Source: a bacterium
GTDB lineage: Bacteria > Actinomycetota > Acidimicrobiia > Spongiisociales > Spongiisociaceae
Direction of reading: 5' to 3'
Assembly: GCA_028820935.1 (NCBI GenBank)
Contig: JAPPHZ010000031.1
Coordinates: 1-64,000 of the forward strand
DNA: 64,000 nucleotides
Part shown: piece by piece, positions 8,459 through 16,098 of the stretch
How the letters are laid out: every line of letters begins with the position of its first letter
Numbering within the stretch: the stretch's first letter is position 1
Notes under the pieces: model-generated
Told to the model about the DNA's origin: nothing
Seen by the model: the letters and a program-made list of their open reading frames with translations, nothing else
Databases searched by the model: none
Position numbers and translations under genes: made by a program

Positions 8459-9868
8459 ATGAATGCCGGACGAGACACGGTTTGTGATCTGCTACTCACC
8501 AACGGATCGGTGATCACGGTGGATGACGAACGGCGGGTCCTCGAACCGGGAGCGGTGGCAATCCAGGGCGACCGGATTCTCGCCGTCGGCACACCGAGTG
8601 ATCTCGATCGATACCGCGCCGCGAGGGTGATCGATTGCACCGGCAAGGCGGTCCTCCCCGGTTTCGTCGATACCCATACCCACATGTTCCAGAGCCTCGG
8701 GCGAGGCCTGGGCGAGGGGATGCCGCTCTACCCCTGGCTCACCGACTTCATGTGGCCGTACGCACAGGTCATCAGCAGGGAGGAAGCCTGGGCCGGGGTC
8801 AGGTTGACCGCGCTAGAGGCCGCCCGGGCCGGCACCACCGCGGTGGTCGACGATCACTACGCCCCCACGGACGTCGAGACGACAGTAGGCGTGGCGCGGA
8901 CCATCGAGGAGGTAGGTCTGCGCGGCACCGTGACGCGGGGCATCTTCGGGTCACCGGCCGAGGTGACACGGCACTACGACATCCCTGACTACCTCTTCGC
9001 GATACCACCGGAAGAGGAACTCGAGATAACCCGGGCCGCCATCGAGGCGACGTCCGGCCGGAAGGTGGGAGTCTGGCCGGCGCCGGACGGGAACTTCATC
9101 GAACGGAGCCTCATCCTCGACTCGGTCGCACTGGCGCACGAACTCGACACCCGGTGGCACATCCATTGCTCGGCGCCCGAGACGGACCCTGATGCATACA
9201 TTTCCTGCTACGGCGAACGGCCCGTCCACTGGATGCAACGCGCCGGCATCCTCGACGAGAGGGCCGCTATCGCCCACGGCGTCTGGTTCGATGACGACGA
9301 GGTGGCGTCCCTTGGTGAAGCAGGCGCCGGAGTGGCCCACTGTCCGACATCCAACTGCTACATGGCGGACGGCGCCATCCGCATGAACGACCTCAGATCG
9401 GCGGGGGCGGTCGTGTCTCTGGGTACCGACGGATCGGCCTGTGACCATCGCCAGGACATGTTCGAGCAGATGAAACAGGCCATATTCGTGCAGCGATTGC
9501 ACACCCTCGAGCCCACGTCTCTCCGATCCGAGGATGCGCTGGAACTGGCTACCCGGGAGGGCGCCCGCTACCTGGGCATCGACGCGGGCGTTCTGGCGCC
9601 GGGCAAGCTGGCCGACATCGCGGTCGTGGACCTCGAGCGGGTCCACCTCCAACCTCTCAACCGGACGATCTCCACGCTCGTCTACGCCGGCCGCGGTTCC
9701 GACGTCGTAATGACGATCGTGGGTGGTGTAGTGATCTACGAGAACGGCGCCTCCACGAAGGTTGACGAGGCCGAGGTGATCGCCGAGGCCCGGGCCCGGT
9801 CCGCGGAACTGATCGAACGGGCCGGCATAACGGGCCTCCTCAAGCCATGGAGACTGCATCCGGGTTGA
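8459..9868 (+). CDS. Amidohydrolase, COG0402 (guanine/8-oxoguanine deaminase, TrzN/AtzA-like)
   Basis: 469-residue metal-dependent hydrolase of the amidohydrolase superfamily, subtype III-like deaminases/chlorohydrolases. Metal-binding motifs are in order: DTHTH in the N-terminal third, WHIHCSAPE, AHGVWFDDDE, and the catalytic Asp in LGTDGSACDH. Members deaminate guanine, 8-oxoguanine, hydroxyatrazine or S-adenosylhomocysteine; aminopurine deamination is a reasonable guess here given neighbouring nucleoside-type import. The ATG at 8459 follows GTGAGG; a GTG at 8447 is possible. Followed closely by a second member of the family. Confidence 0.82.
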   Translation: MNAGRDTVCDLLLTNGSVITVDDERRVLEPGAVAIQGDRILAVGTPSDLDRYRAARVIDCTGKAVLPGFVDTHTHMFQSLGRGLGEGMPLYPWLTDFMWPYAQVISREEAWAGVRLTALEAARAGTTAVVDDHYAPTDVETTVGVARTIEEVGLRGTVTRGIFGSPAEVTRHYDIPDYLFAIPPEEELEITRAAIEATSGRKVGVWPAPDGNFIERSLILDSVALAHELDTRWHIHCSAPETDPDAYISCYGERPVHWMQRAGILDERAAIAHGVWFDDDEVASLGEAGAGVAHCPTSNCYMADGAIRMNDLRSAGAVVSLGTDGSACDHRQDMFEQMKQAIFVQRLHTLEPTSLRSEDALELATREGARYLGIDAGVLAPGKLADIAVVDLERVHLQPLNRTISTLVYAGRGSDVVMTIVGGVVIYENGASTKVDEAEVIAEARARSAELIERAGITGLLKPWRLHPG

Positions 9869-9899
9869 GCGTGACCCGGTCTCGGAGGGAGGCCTTGAC

Positions 9900-11315
9900 G
9901 TGATCCTGTTCGACAATTGCCGGTTCCTGATCGCCGAACCGAACCCTGAGGGTGTGATCGAGGACGGTTGGGTACTCGTCGACGGGCCCGTTATCAAGGC
10001 CGTCGGTGGGCCCACGGACTCTCCTCGTGCCGAGGTCACGACGCAGGGGGGCGAGGTCATGGACTGCAGCGGCAAGCTCGTCATGCCCGGGCTGATCGAC
10101 ACGCACAACCACCTGGCCAACTACGCCCTCAACCTGCTTCCCGGTATCGATCCATCATCGCTGGAATACGCCGGGATATCCGAGTGCCTGGAGAAGTTCA
10201 TCTGGCCCGCCTACACCTGGGTATCAGGGGAGAGCACCTATGACCTGACCCTGCTGTCGATGTGCAATGCCATCAAGCACGGCACCACCACCATCACGAG
10301 CGCCTTCCCGTTTCCGGACGACACGTATCGAGCAGGGGTCAAGTCGAGGATGCGGCTCATCATCCATCCCCAGACCGTCAGCAACGTCCTCCTCGGCGAC
10401 GGCCTCGACGATGACGGGTACCTCGCCCAGACCGAAGAAACGATCCGGAACTACCACAACGCCGAAGACGGGAGGATCCAGGTCGCGACCCACCCCCACT
10501 GCACCTACTCGTGTACGGAGCGGCTTCTCCTCGGCTGCATGGAACTGGCCGAGCAATACGACGTCGGGTTCGCCACCCACCTGCTCAATTGTCCCGAGGA
10601 CCGTGAGATGTCGGACGCCCAGTACGCCGCCTGGGGAGGGACGGTCGCCTATCTCCAGGCCAAGGACTTGCTTCAGGAACGGACCCTCTTCTTCCACTGC
10701 GACCAGGTGAACCGCCGGGAAGCGGAGGTATTCGCGGAGGCTGGAGTTGCGATCTCGCACAACCCGCAATCAAACGCCACCTACCACGGGTGCGTCGCCG
10801 ACGTGCCCACGCTGCGGGAGGCCGGCGTCACGCTGGGCATGGGAACGGACATGCCGGCAGGCAACATCTTCGACAACATCTACACGGCCTATCTCGTCAA
10901 CGCCGTCGTCCCGTTGGACCAGGAGGCGCAGTTCGAACCGTGGGTGCCCATCGAGATGGCCACGATCGGGGGCGCCCAGGCGCTGCGGCTCGGGGACAAG
11001 ATCGGGACGCTCGAGGCCGGAAAGCGCGCCGACATCATCACGGTGGACCTGCAACGGAACACGACCCTCTACCCCCTCAACGCGGGGAATCTCCTCTACT
11101 GGATCGTCACCAAGTGCGCGGGCACGCTCGCCGCGGACACCATGGTCGATGGCACGTTCCTGATGCGGGACGGGGAGTTCACCTTCCTTGACGAGGAGGC
11201 CATCATCGCCCGCTCCGATCAGTGGATGATCCGGTTCGAGTCCTGGTACCGGAGCCGCAAGGCCTCCGGACAACCGGTGACCGTGAGGAAGTACCCCGAC
11301 TACGAGAACCGCTGA
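9900..11315 (+). CDS. Amidohydrolase, COG0402 family, second copy
   Basis: 471 residues, same superfamily as the preceding gene but well diverged. The first metal motif reads DTHNH; later motifs are FATHLLNCPE, FFHCDQVN, SHNPQSNATYHG and the Asp of MGTDMPAGN. The C-terminal beta-sandwich motif LEAGKRADIITVDL is clear. GGAGGGAG precedes the GTG start. It begins 31 bases after the upstream gene, so the two probably form an operon acting on related or sequential substrates. Confidence 0.82.
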   Translation: MILFDNCRFLIAEPNPEGVIEDGWVLVDGPVIKAVGGPTDSPRAEVTTQGGEVMDCSGKLVMPGLIDTHNHLANYALNLLPGIDPSSLEYAGISECLEKFIWPAYTWVSGESTYDLTLLSMCNAIKHGTTTITSAFPFPDDTYRAGVKSRMRLIIHPQTVSNVLLGDGLDDDGYLAQTEETIRNYHNAEDGRIQVATHPHCTYSCTERLLLGCMELAEQYDVGFATHLLNCPEDREMSDAQYAAWGGTVAYLQAKDLLQERTLFFHCDQVNRREAEVFAEAGVAISHNPQSNATYHGCVADVPTLREAGVTLGMGTDMPAGNIFDNIYTAYLVNAVVPLDQEAQFEPWVPIEMATIGGAQALRLGDKIGTLEAGKRADIITVDLQRNTTLYPLNAGNLLYWIVTKCAGTLAADTMVDGTFLMRDGEFTFLDEEAIIARSDQWMIRFESWYRSRKASGQPVTVRKYPDYENR

Positions 11316-11349
11316 CCGGTCGCTTGGTGGCGCCGGCCACCAGCCTGCC

Positions 11350-12102
11350 TTAGTGGAAGCCGGAGCCTCCGTTGACCCAGATGTTCTGACCGGTCACGAA
11401 GTCGGACCAGGGGCTCACCAGGTAGAGGAGGGTGCCGACCATGTCGTCGGGCACCTGGGATCGCTTGAAGGCGCGGCGACCGATGATGAGGCCATCAACG
11501 TGCGGCTGCTTAGCGGCGTAGTCGGCATCGTGGGGGATGTAGTCGGGCGTCAGGGTGTTGACGGAGATCCCGTCGTCGCCCAGTTCCCGAGCCAGGGATC
11601 TGGTCAGACCCCAGATGGCCGCCTTCGACGCGACGTAGTGAAGGAACCCGGGGGTACCGTCGTTGACCGTCATCGAGGCGATGTTGACGATCTTCCCGCT
11701 CCCCTGTGCCCTCATCGTGGGCGCAACCGCCCGGGCACAGAGCCAGGGCCCCTTGACGTTCACCTCGAAGCAGCGATCCCACTCCTCGGGCGAGATCTCC
11801 TCCATCGGGCCTTGGGTGAGCGTCAGGTAGAAGGCGGCGTTGTTCACCAGCGCGTCGATCTTCCCGAAGGCGTCCACGGTGGCGGCCGCCATCGCCTCGG
11901 TCGAGGCGACGTCGCTCACGTCGACCTGTACCGAGATGGCTCGGGCGCCCATCTCCTCGGCCTCAGCCACCATCTCCGAGCCGTCGGCGAGATCCGCCAC
12001 TACCAGAGATGCGCCTTCCGCGGCCAGACCTCGGCAGTAGGCGCTCCCTATTCCGCCGGCGCCGCCGGTCACTATTACGACTTGGCCGTCGAGCGTGCCC
12101 AT
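11350..12102 (-). CDS. SDR-family NAD(P)-dependent oxidoreductase
   Basis: 250-residue classical short-chain dehydrogenase. The cofactor motif GGAGGIGSAY is at residues 14-23, NNAAF supports the central sheet and YVASK gives the catalytic Tyr and Lys. Asp after the second beta strand (VVADLADG) favours NAD. It forms a minus-strand cluster with the Rieske oxygenase and a closely similar SDR (13251-14000), a layout expected for oxidation of a hydroxylated or dihydrodiol intermediate. Substrate unknown. Confidence 0.88.
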   Translation of the reverse strand: MGTLDGQVVIVTGGAGGIGSAYCRGLAAEGASLVVADLADGSEMVAEAEEMGARAISVQVDVSDVASTEAMAAATVDAFGKIDALVNNAAFYLTLTQGPMEEISPEEWDRCFEVNVKGPWLCARAVAPTMRAQGSGKIVNIASMTVNDGTPGFLHYVASKAAIWGLTRSLARELGDDGISVNTLTPDYIPHDADYAAKQPHVDGLIIGRRAFKRSQVPDDMVGTLLYLVSPWSDFVTGQNIWVNGGSGFH

Positions 12103-12160
12103 GAGCCCTCCATTCCTTTCGTGCGGCTAGGCGCTCCGCCGGCGTCCTCTCCCCTCCCGG

Positions 12161-13213
12161 CTACTCGTTCATGAAGTCGGCTGCCAACTCGAACAGCCAT
12201 GAGCGGTAGGCGAGGGTGACGTCGTCGGCCACCTTGATGTACATCTCGGCGCTGAGCAGGTCAGGCAAATGCTCGGGCCACTGGGACTCGACCACGGGCT
12301 GATCCTGATCCAGCACCATCAGTTCGAAATCGATGAGGAAGGCCAGGTCCTCATCGGTCTGCGCGAAATCCGAGCCGATGTGCCAGAAGTTGCGGCAGGT
12401 GGCCGGCCCGGTGGGCGCCGAAACCATGTAGAGCCCGTAGCGCTTGCCGTTGGGGAAGATCCGTAGGAGATAGATCGTGCCCGGCAGGCTCAGGTAGTAG
12501 CGGTTGAGCACCGTGACGATGTCGTCGGATATCCCGAGGATCCCCTTCATAGTGTCGTCGTTGGGTTCCACCACGTAGCGGTCGAAGCGGAGCATCTGAC
12601 CTTCCCGCCAGACCTCGTGGTCCTCCACCTCGGCCTTGTCCCTGGTTCCAAGAATGTTCTCGTGGACGAACGGGAAGTGCGAGAAGTCGACGAAGTTCTC
12701 GAGACGGCGTGGCGCGCTGGTCTTCCAGTCGTAGTAGGCGGGTGACTGCCAGTGCATGTCGGGGTCGTCCCACTCGGCCAGGCCGGGAGGATCGCCCCAT
12801 GGCTCATCGACCAGCGAGACCCAGATCAGCCCCGCGCCCTCCCGGCACAAGTAACGCTCCAGATTGACCTTCAGTATTCCGTTGAGCTCCGGACGGGAGG
12901 GGATGTTGACCAGGTTGCCCTCCATGTCGTAGGACCAACCGTGGTAGGGGCAGTTGATGCAGCCGTTCTCGATCCAGCCGAGCGAGGGCGCCGCTCCCTT
13001 GTGCCTGCAGACGTCCATGAACGCTCGGACCGTCCCCTCATGGCGGACTAGGAGGATGCGTTCGCCGAGGAGTTGGCCCTGCAACATCTCGCCCTCGACC
13101 ACATCGCCGCTGTAGGCGACCGGATGCCAGAAGTGCCACATGGCGCGGTACCACTTGGAGTCGCGCTCGGGTACGAACGGATCGGCTAGGTCCTGCATGC
13201 TCGGCTTGGCCAT
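12161..13213 (-). CDS. Rieske [2Fe-2S] aromatic-ring-hydroxylating oxygenase, alpha-type subunit
   Basis: About 350 residues. The Rieske cluster motif C-x-H (VCRHKG) and C-x2-H (NCPYHGW) is near residues 68-90. The C-terminal catalytic domain has the mononuclear iron region around VDFSHFPFVHE. Length and layout match single-component-type oxygenases such as phenoxybenzoate/vanillate demethylases. The ATG at 13213 is preferred over a GTG two codons earlier because of spacing from GGAAGGCAGG. No dedicated ferredoxin or reductase is adjacent, so electrons must come from elsewhere. It sits between two SDR genes. Confidence 0.88.
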   Translation of the reverse strand: MAKPSMQDLADPFVPERDSKWYRAMWHFWHPVAYSGDVVEGEMLQGQLLGERILLVRHEGTVRAFMDVCRHKGAAPSLGWIENGCINCPYHGWSYDMEGNLVNIPSRPELNGILKVNLERYLCREGAGLIWVSLVDEPWGDPPGLAEWDDPDMHWQSPAYYDWKTSAPRRLENFVDFSHFPFVHENILGTRDKAEVEDHEVWREGQMLRFDRYVVEPNDDTMKGILGISDDIVTVLNRYYLSLPGTIYLLRIFPNGKRYGLYMVSAPTGPATCRNFWHIGSDFAQTDEDLAFLIDFELMVLDQDQPVVESQWPEHLPDLLSAEMYIKVADDVTLAYRSWLFELAADFMNE

Positions 13214-13250
13214 TCTCACCTGCCTTCCGGTCCGGATCCTGGGTACACGT

Positions 13251-14000
13251 TCAGAGGAAGAAGGCGCCGCCGTTGACCAGCAGGCTCTGGCCGGTGACGA
13301 AATCGGACGCCGGGGAGCTGAGGTAGATGATCGTTCCCACCATGTCGTCAGCCTCCTGGGTGCGCCGGATGGCCCGGCCCGACACCACGAACGGGTCGCT
13401 GGTGGCGTCGGTAGGACGGAGATCCGGATTGGGGATCAGATCCGGCGAAACCGTGTTGACCGTGATGCCCTCGGGACCCAGTTCGTTGGCCAGACACCTG
13501 GTGAGGCCCAGCAAGGCCGACTTGCTGGCCACGTAGTGGGGGAAGCCGAGCGTCCCCTTGTAACAGGTATTGGAAGCGATGTTGATGATCTTGCCCGAGC
13601 CTTGGGCCGCCATGTGCGGGTATACCGCCTTGGTACACAGCCAGACCCCCCGGACGTTGACCTCGAAGGTGCGATCCCACTCGGCCACGGTCAGGTCCGT
13701 GAAGGGCCCCCTGGTGGTCTCCGAGAACATGGCGGCATTGTTGATGAGCACGTCGATCCGCCCGAACCTGTCCATGGCCGCTTCCGCCATGGCCGCCGTG
13801 GATGCCTCGTCGCTCACGTCGGTGGTGACGGACAGGGCCTCGGAGCCGGAGTCGGCCAGTTCCTCCACCACCGGCGAGCCGTCCAACAGGTCGGCGATCA
13901 CGACCCTGGCTCCCTCAGCGGCCACGCCGAGGGCATAGGCGCGGCCGATTCCACGAGCCCCGCCGGTGATTATGACCACCTTGCCGTCTAGCACTCCCAT
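13251..14000 (-). CDS. SDR-family oxidoreductase, paralogue of the 11350 gene
   Basis: 249-residue classical SDR with GGARGIGRAY, NNAAM and the catalytic YVASK. It is conspicuously similar to the SDR on the other side of the Rieske gene (shared LDGKVVIITGG and FVTGQ-type endings), suggesting tandem duplication around the oxygenase. ATG at 14000 follows AAGGTGG; an in-frame GTG at 14009 exists. First gene of the minus-strand SDR-Rieske-SDR cluster. Confidence 0.88.
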   Translation of the reverse strand: MGVLDGKVVIITGGARGIGRAYALGVAAEGARVVIADLLDGSPVVEELADSGSEALSVTTDVSDEASTAAMAEAAMDRFGRIDVLINNAAMFSETTRGPFTDLTVAEWDRTFEVNVRGVWLCTKAVYPHMAAQGSGKIINIASNTCYKGTLGFPHYVASKSALLGLTRCLANELGPEGITVNTVSPDLIPNPDLRPTDATSDPFVVSGRAIRRTQEADDMVGTIIYLSSPASDFVTGQSLLVNGGAFFL

Positions 14001-14182
14001 ACGGACCACCTTCTCGATGCCGGTCTATGGTCCAACACTAGCCGAATTGATATTGGTGGTGGTAATAATCTGGCGGGGGTTCGGGCCGCGTGGCTTGCCA
14101 TGGCCCACGGATTGCAATAGATATGATCAAACTCACGGAGCGAGCAACCGAACCCGTCAGCCACACGTTGAGGAGGAGACAC

Positions 14183-14986
14183 ATGGAGACGCCGAGCGTC
14201 CGGCATGGATACACGACCGGTTCCCAAGGCAACCGCCTGCACTACCTGGACTACGGAGGCGAGGGGACGACCCTGATATGCATGCACGGAGTGATCGGCA
14301 ACGCCTGGAACTGGAAGGCCGTAGCGGCCGGTATCGGTGACCGGCGGCGGGTGGTGGCCCTCGACTTCCGCGGCTACGGCGAGAGCCAGTGGTCGGCGGA
14401 CCATAGCTACACGACCTCCGACCATGTGGCGGACCTGGGAGCCCTGATCGAAGCTCTTGGTGAGGAGAGCGTTGACCTGATGGGTTCCTCCTGGGGCGCC
14501 CTGGTGGCCATCCAGTACGCGGCGGAGAACCCCGACCGGGTCGGAAGCATCGTGGTGGTGGACGTGGAGGCCTCATTCGCCCAGAGCGAGACCGACCTCT
14601 TCCCCCGACCCACCAGCCAAGCCGACCATGGCGAGGTGCGCACGGGGCTCGGATTCGCCTTCCCCAACGCCCCCGAGGAGATGCTGGAGCTGACCGCGCT
14701 GACCAGCTTCGGACCGGTCGACGGCGGGCGGCTGGCACCCAAGCACGACCCCTACTTCTTCGAACGCTGGCCCTTCCGCTCCGACGACCACTGGGAACGG
14801 CTGGATGGCATGGCGACCCCGGCCCTACTGGTTCATGCCGCCGACAGCTTCGTGAACCACGATGTCATGGCCGACATGGCCAGCCGCATGACCAACGCAA
14901 CCCTGGTCCAGGTCGAGAACAGCACCCACGTCGTGCCGGTCGACAACCCCGACGGCCTGCTGGAGGTCCTCCTGCCCTTCCTGTAG
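14183..14986 (+). CDS. Alpha/beta hydrolase
   Basis: 267-residue soluble alpha/beta hydrolase. The oxyanion region MHGVIGNAWNW, the nucleophile elbow GSSWG (Ser), and a C-terminal STHVVPVDNP supplying the His are all visible; an Asp precedes it (VHAADS). AGGAGGAG three bases upstream of ATG 14183 decides the start over the longer reading frame from 14090. Divergent from the SDR-Rieske cluster, so it may act on an ester or lactone from the same pathway, which is inferred from position only. Confidence 0.85.
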   Translation: METPSVRHGYTTGSQGNRLHYLDYGGEGTTLICMHGVIGNAWNWKAVAAGIGDRRRVVALDFRGYGESQWSADHSYTTSDHVADLGALIEALGEESVDLMGSSWGALVAIQYAAENPDRVGSIVVVDVEASFAQSETDLFPRPTSQADHGEVRTGLGFAFPNAPEEMLELTALTSFGPVDGGRLAPKHDPYFFERWPFRSDDHWERLDGMATPALLVHAADSFVNHDVMADMASRMTNATLVQVENSTHVVPVDNPDGLLEVLLPFL

Positions 14987-15085
14987 TCGTTGTCCGAGAT
15001 GCTCGCCGGCACTCTGATACCAGGGGCCCTACCGCCTAACGGAGCGGCTCCGGCGGCCTACCGTGAACTCTCTGGTAGTTCTACC

Positions 15086-15108
15086 GGGAAGTCCACTGGT
15101 GACTTCCC
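15086..15108. terminator. Stem-loop between convergent genes
   Basis: GGGAAGTC at 15086-15093 pairs with GACTTCCC at 15101-15108 across a 7-base loop, between the stops of the convergent hydrolase and Nudix genes. No clear T-run follows, so it is a candidate bidirectional terminator. Two further CGTGACT-type direct repeats follow on the right. Confidence 0.45.
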
Positions 15109-15166
15109 GTGACTTCCCCGTGACTCCCGATTGTTCGCCAACACATGCTGGGAGGAGTGCGGCCGC

Positions 15167-15958
15167 TCAGTCGGCCCCCTCACGATCCGGAGGCTCCTCC
15201 GAGGGGTGGTCTTCGCTATCGGTTGGACTGGGGGATCTCATGAGCGGTGAGGAAATGTACATTGCCTTGCCTGGGCTATAGATCTTGGCTGGACGCCCTC
15301 CTCTGGCACGAGGACCTGTTTGGGCGCCGGTGGAGCGGAGAAAGTCGGGGCTGGTCGTGACCTTGCGGTGGAAGTTGGCCGGGTCGATGCGGGCGTTCCA
15401 CACCACCTCGTAGACCCGCCGCAACTGGCTGATAGTGAACTCGGGTGGGCAGAATTGCGCGGCGAGGGTGGTGTATTCGAGCTTCGAGCGCACCCTTTCC
15501 ACCGCCTCCTTGATGATCGTGCCGTGGTCGAAAGCCAACTTGAGGGCATCGGCTTCGACCATCACGACGGAGAAGAGGCTGGCGTCGGCCGCGTCTCCAC
15601 CTCCCCGCGGCTCGGGAAGATTGGCGAGGATGGCCCAGTAGGCGACTGTGACCACCCGCATCCGCGGGTCGCGGTCAGGCGTTCCGTACGTGCCTAGTTG
15701 CTCGAGATGGCGCGGCTGGGCTCTAACCCCTGTTTCCTCGTGGAGTTCGCGCAGTGCGGCCTCCTCTAGACCCTCGTTGGGACGCACGAAGCCGCCCGGC
15801 AGCGCCCAACGCCCCTTGCCTGGGTTTTGCCCGCGCCGGATCAGGAGGATCTGAAGTTCGTTGCCGACGATGGTGAAGGTGACCACGTCCACGGTGACGG
15901 CGACCGGTGGGAACGCCCGCGGGTCGTACCCGTCGGGAGGCTTCGTGTCACACCCCAT
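15167..15958 (-). CDS. NrtR-like Nudix regulator (Nudix domain plus winged-helix C-terminus)
   Basis: 263 residues. An N-terminal Nudix domain carries a complete Nudix box (G-x5-E-x7-RELHEETGV, within about residues 55-80), and a C-terminal region of about 110 residues (LEYTTLAAQFCPPEFTISQLRRVYEVV) matches the winged helix of NrtR-type regulators, which respond to ADP-ribose or NAD-derived ligands. Unlike many NrtR proteins the catalytic Glu residues look intact. ATG 15958 is chosen because a promoter (TTGTCC, 17 bases, TATCAT) would start the transcript at or next to it, giving a leaderless mRNA; a TTG at 15994 is the alternative. Divergent from the VWA-ARPP-1 gene. Confidence 0.8.
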   Translation of the reverse strand: MGCDTKPPDGYDPRAFPPVAVTVDVVTFTIVGNELQILLIRRGQNPGKGRWALPGGFVRPNEGLEEAALRELHEETGVRAQPRHLEQLGTYGTPDRDPRMRVVTVAYWAILANLPEPRGGGDAADASLFSVVMVEADALKLAFDHGTIIKEAVERVRSKLEYTTLAAQFCPPEFTISQLRRVYEVVWNARIDPANFHRKVTTSPDFLRSTGAQTGPRARGGRPAKIYSPGKAMYISSPLMRSPSPTDSEDHPSEEPPDREGAD

Positions 15959-15965
15959 CGTTACG

Positions 15966-15994
15966 ATGATATCAAGTTTGTGTTGACAGGACAA
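15966..15994 (-). promoter_or_regulatory. Predicted promoter of the Nudix regulator
   Basis: On the minus strand TTGTCC (15994-15989), a 17-base spacer and TATCAT (15971-15966) resemble a sigma-70-type promoter whose start would fall at about 15959, one base from the ATG. Leaderless transcripts are common in actinobacteria. Confidence 0.5.
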
Positions 15995-16011
15995 GAACCC
16001 GGAGCTAGGGT
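15983..16011 (+). promoter_or_regulatory. Predicted promoter of the VWA-ARPP-1 gene
   Basis: TTGACA at 15983-15988, a 17-base spacer and TAGGGT at 16006-16011 form a good sigma-70-type promoter on the plus strand. Its -10 box abuts the inverted repeat at 16010-16031. Confidence 0.6.
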
Positions 16012-16031
16012 TATTGTCAAAACGGAATAAC
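16010..16031. promoter_or_regulatory. Inverted-repeat operator candidate
   Basis: GTTATT (16010-16015) and AATAAC (16026-16031) are perfect inverted arms around 10 bases, placed over the -10 edge and start site of the VWA gene. Position and symmetry suit a repressor dimer, most simply the adjacent NrtR-like protein. Confidence 0.5.
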
Positions 16032-16098
16032 TCGGTGAGTCTCGGTGTCTTACCTAGATGCAGAACGCCCGGGCAGCCCAGACCGAAGGAGAAATATA

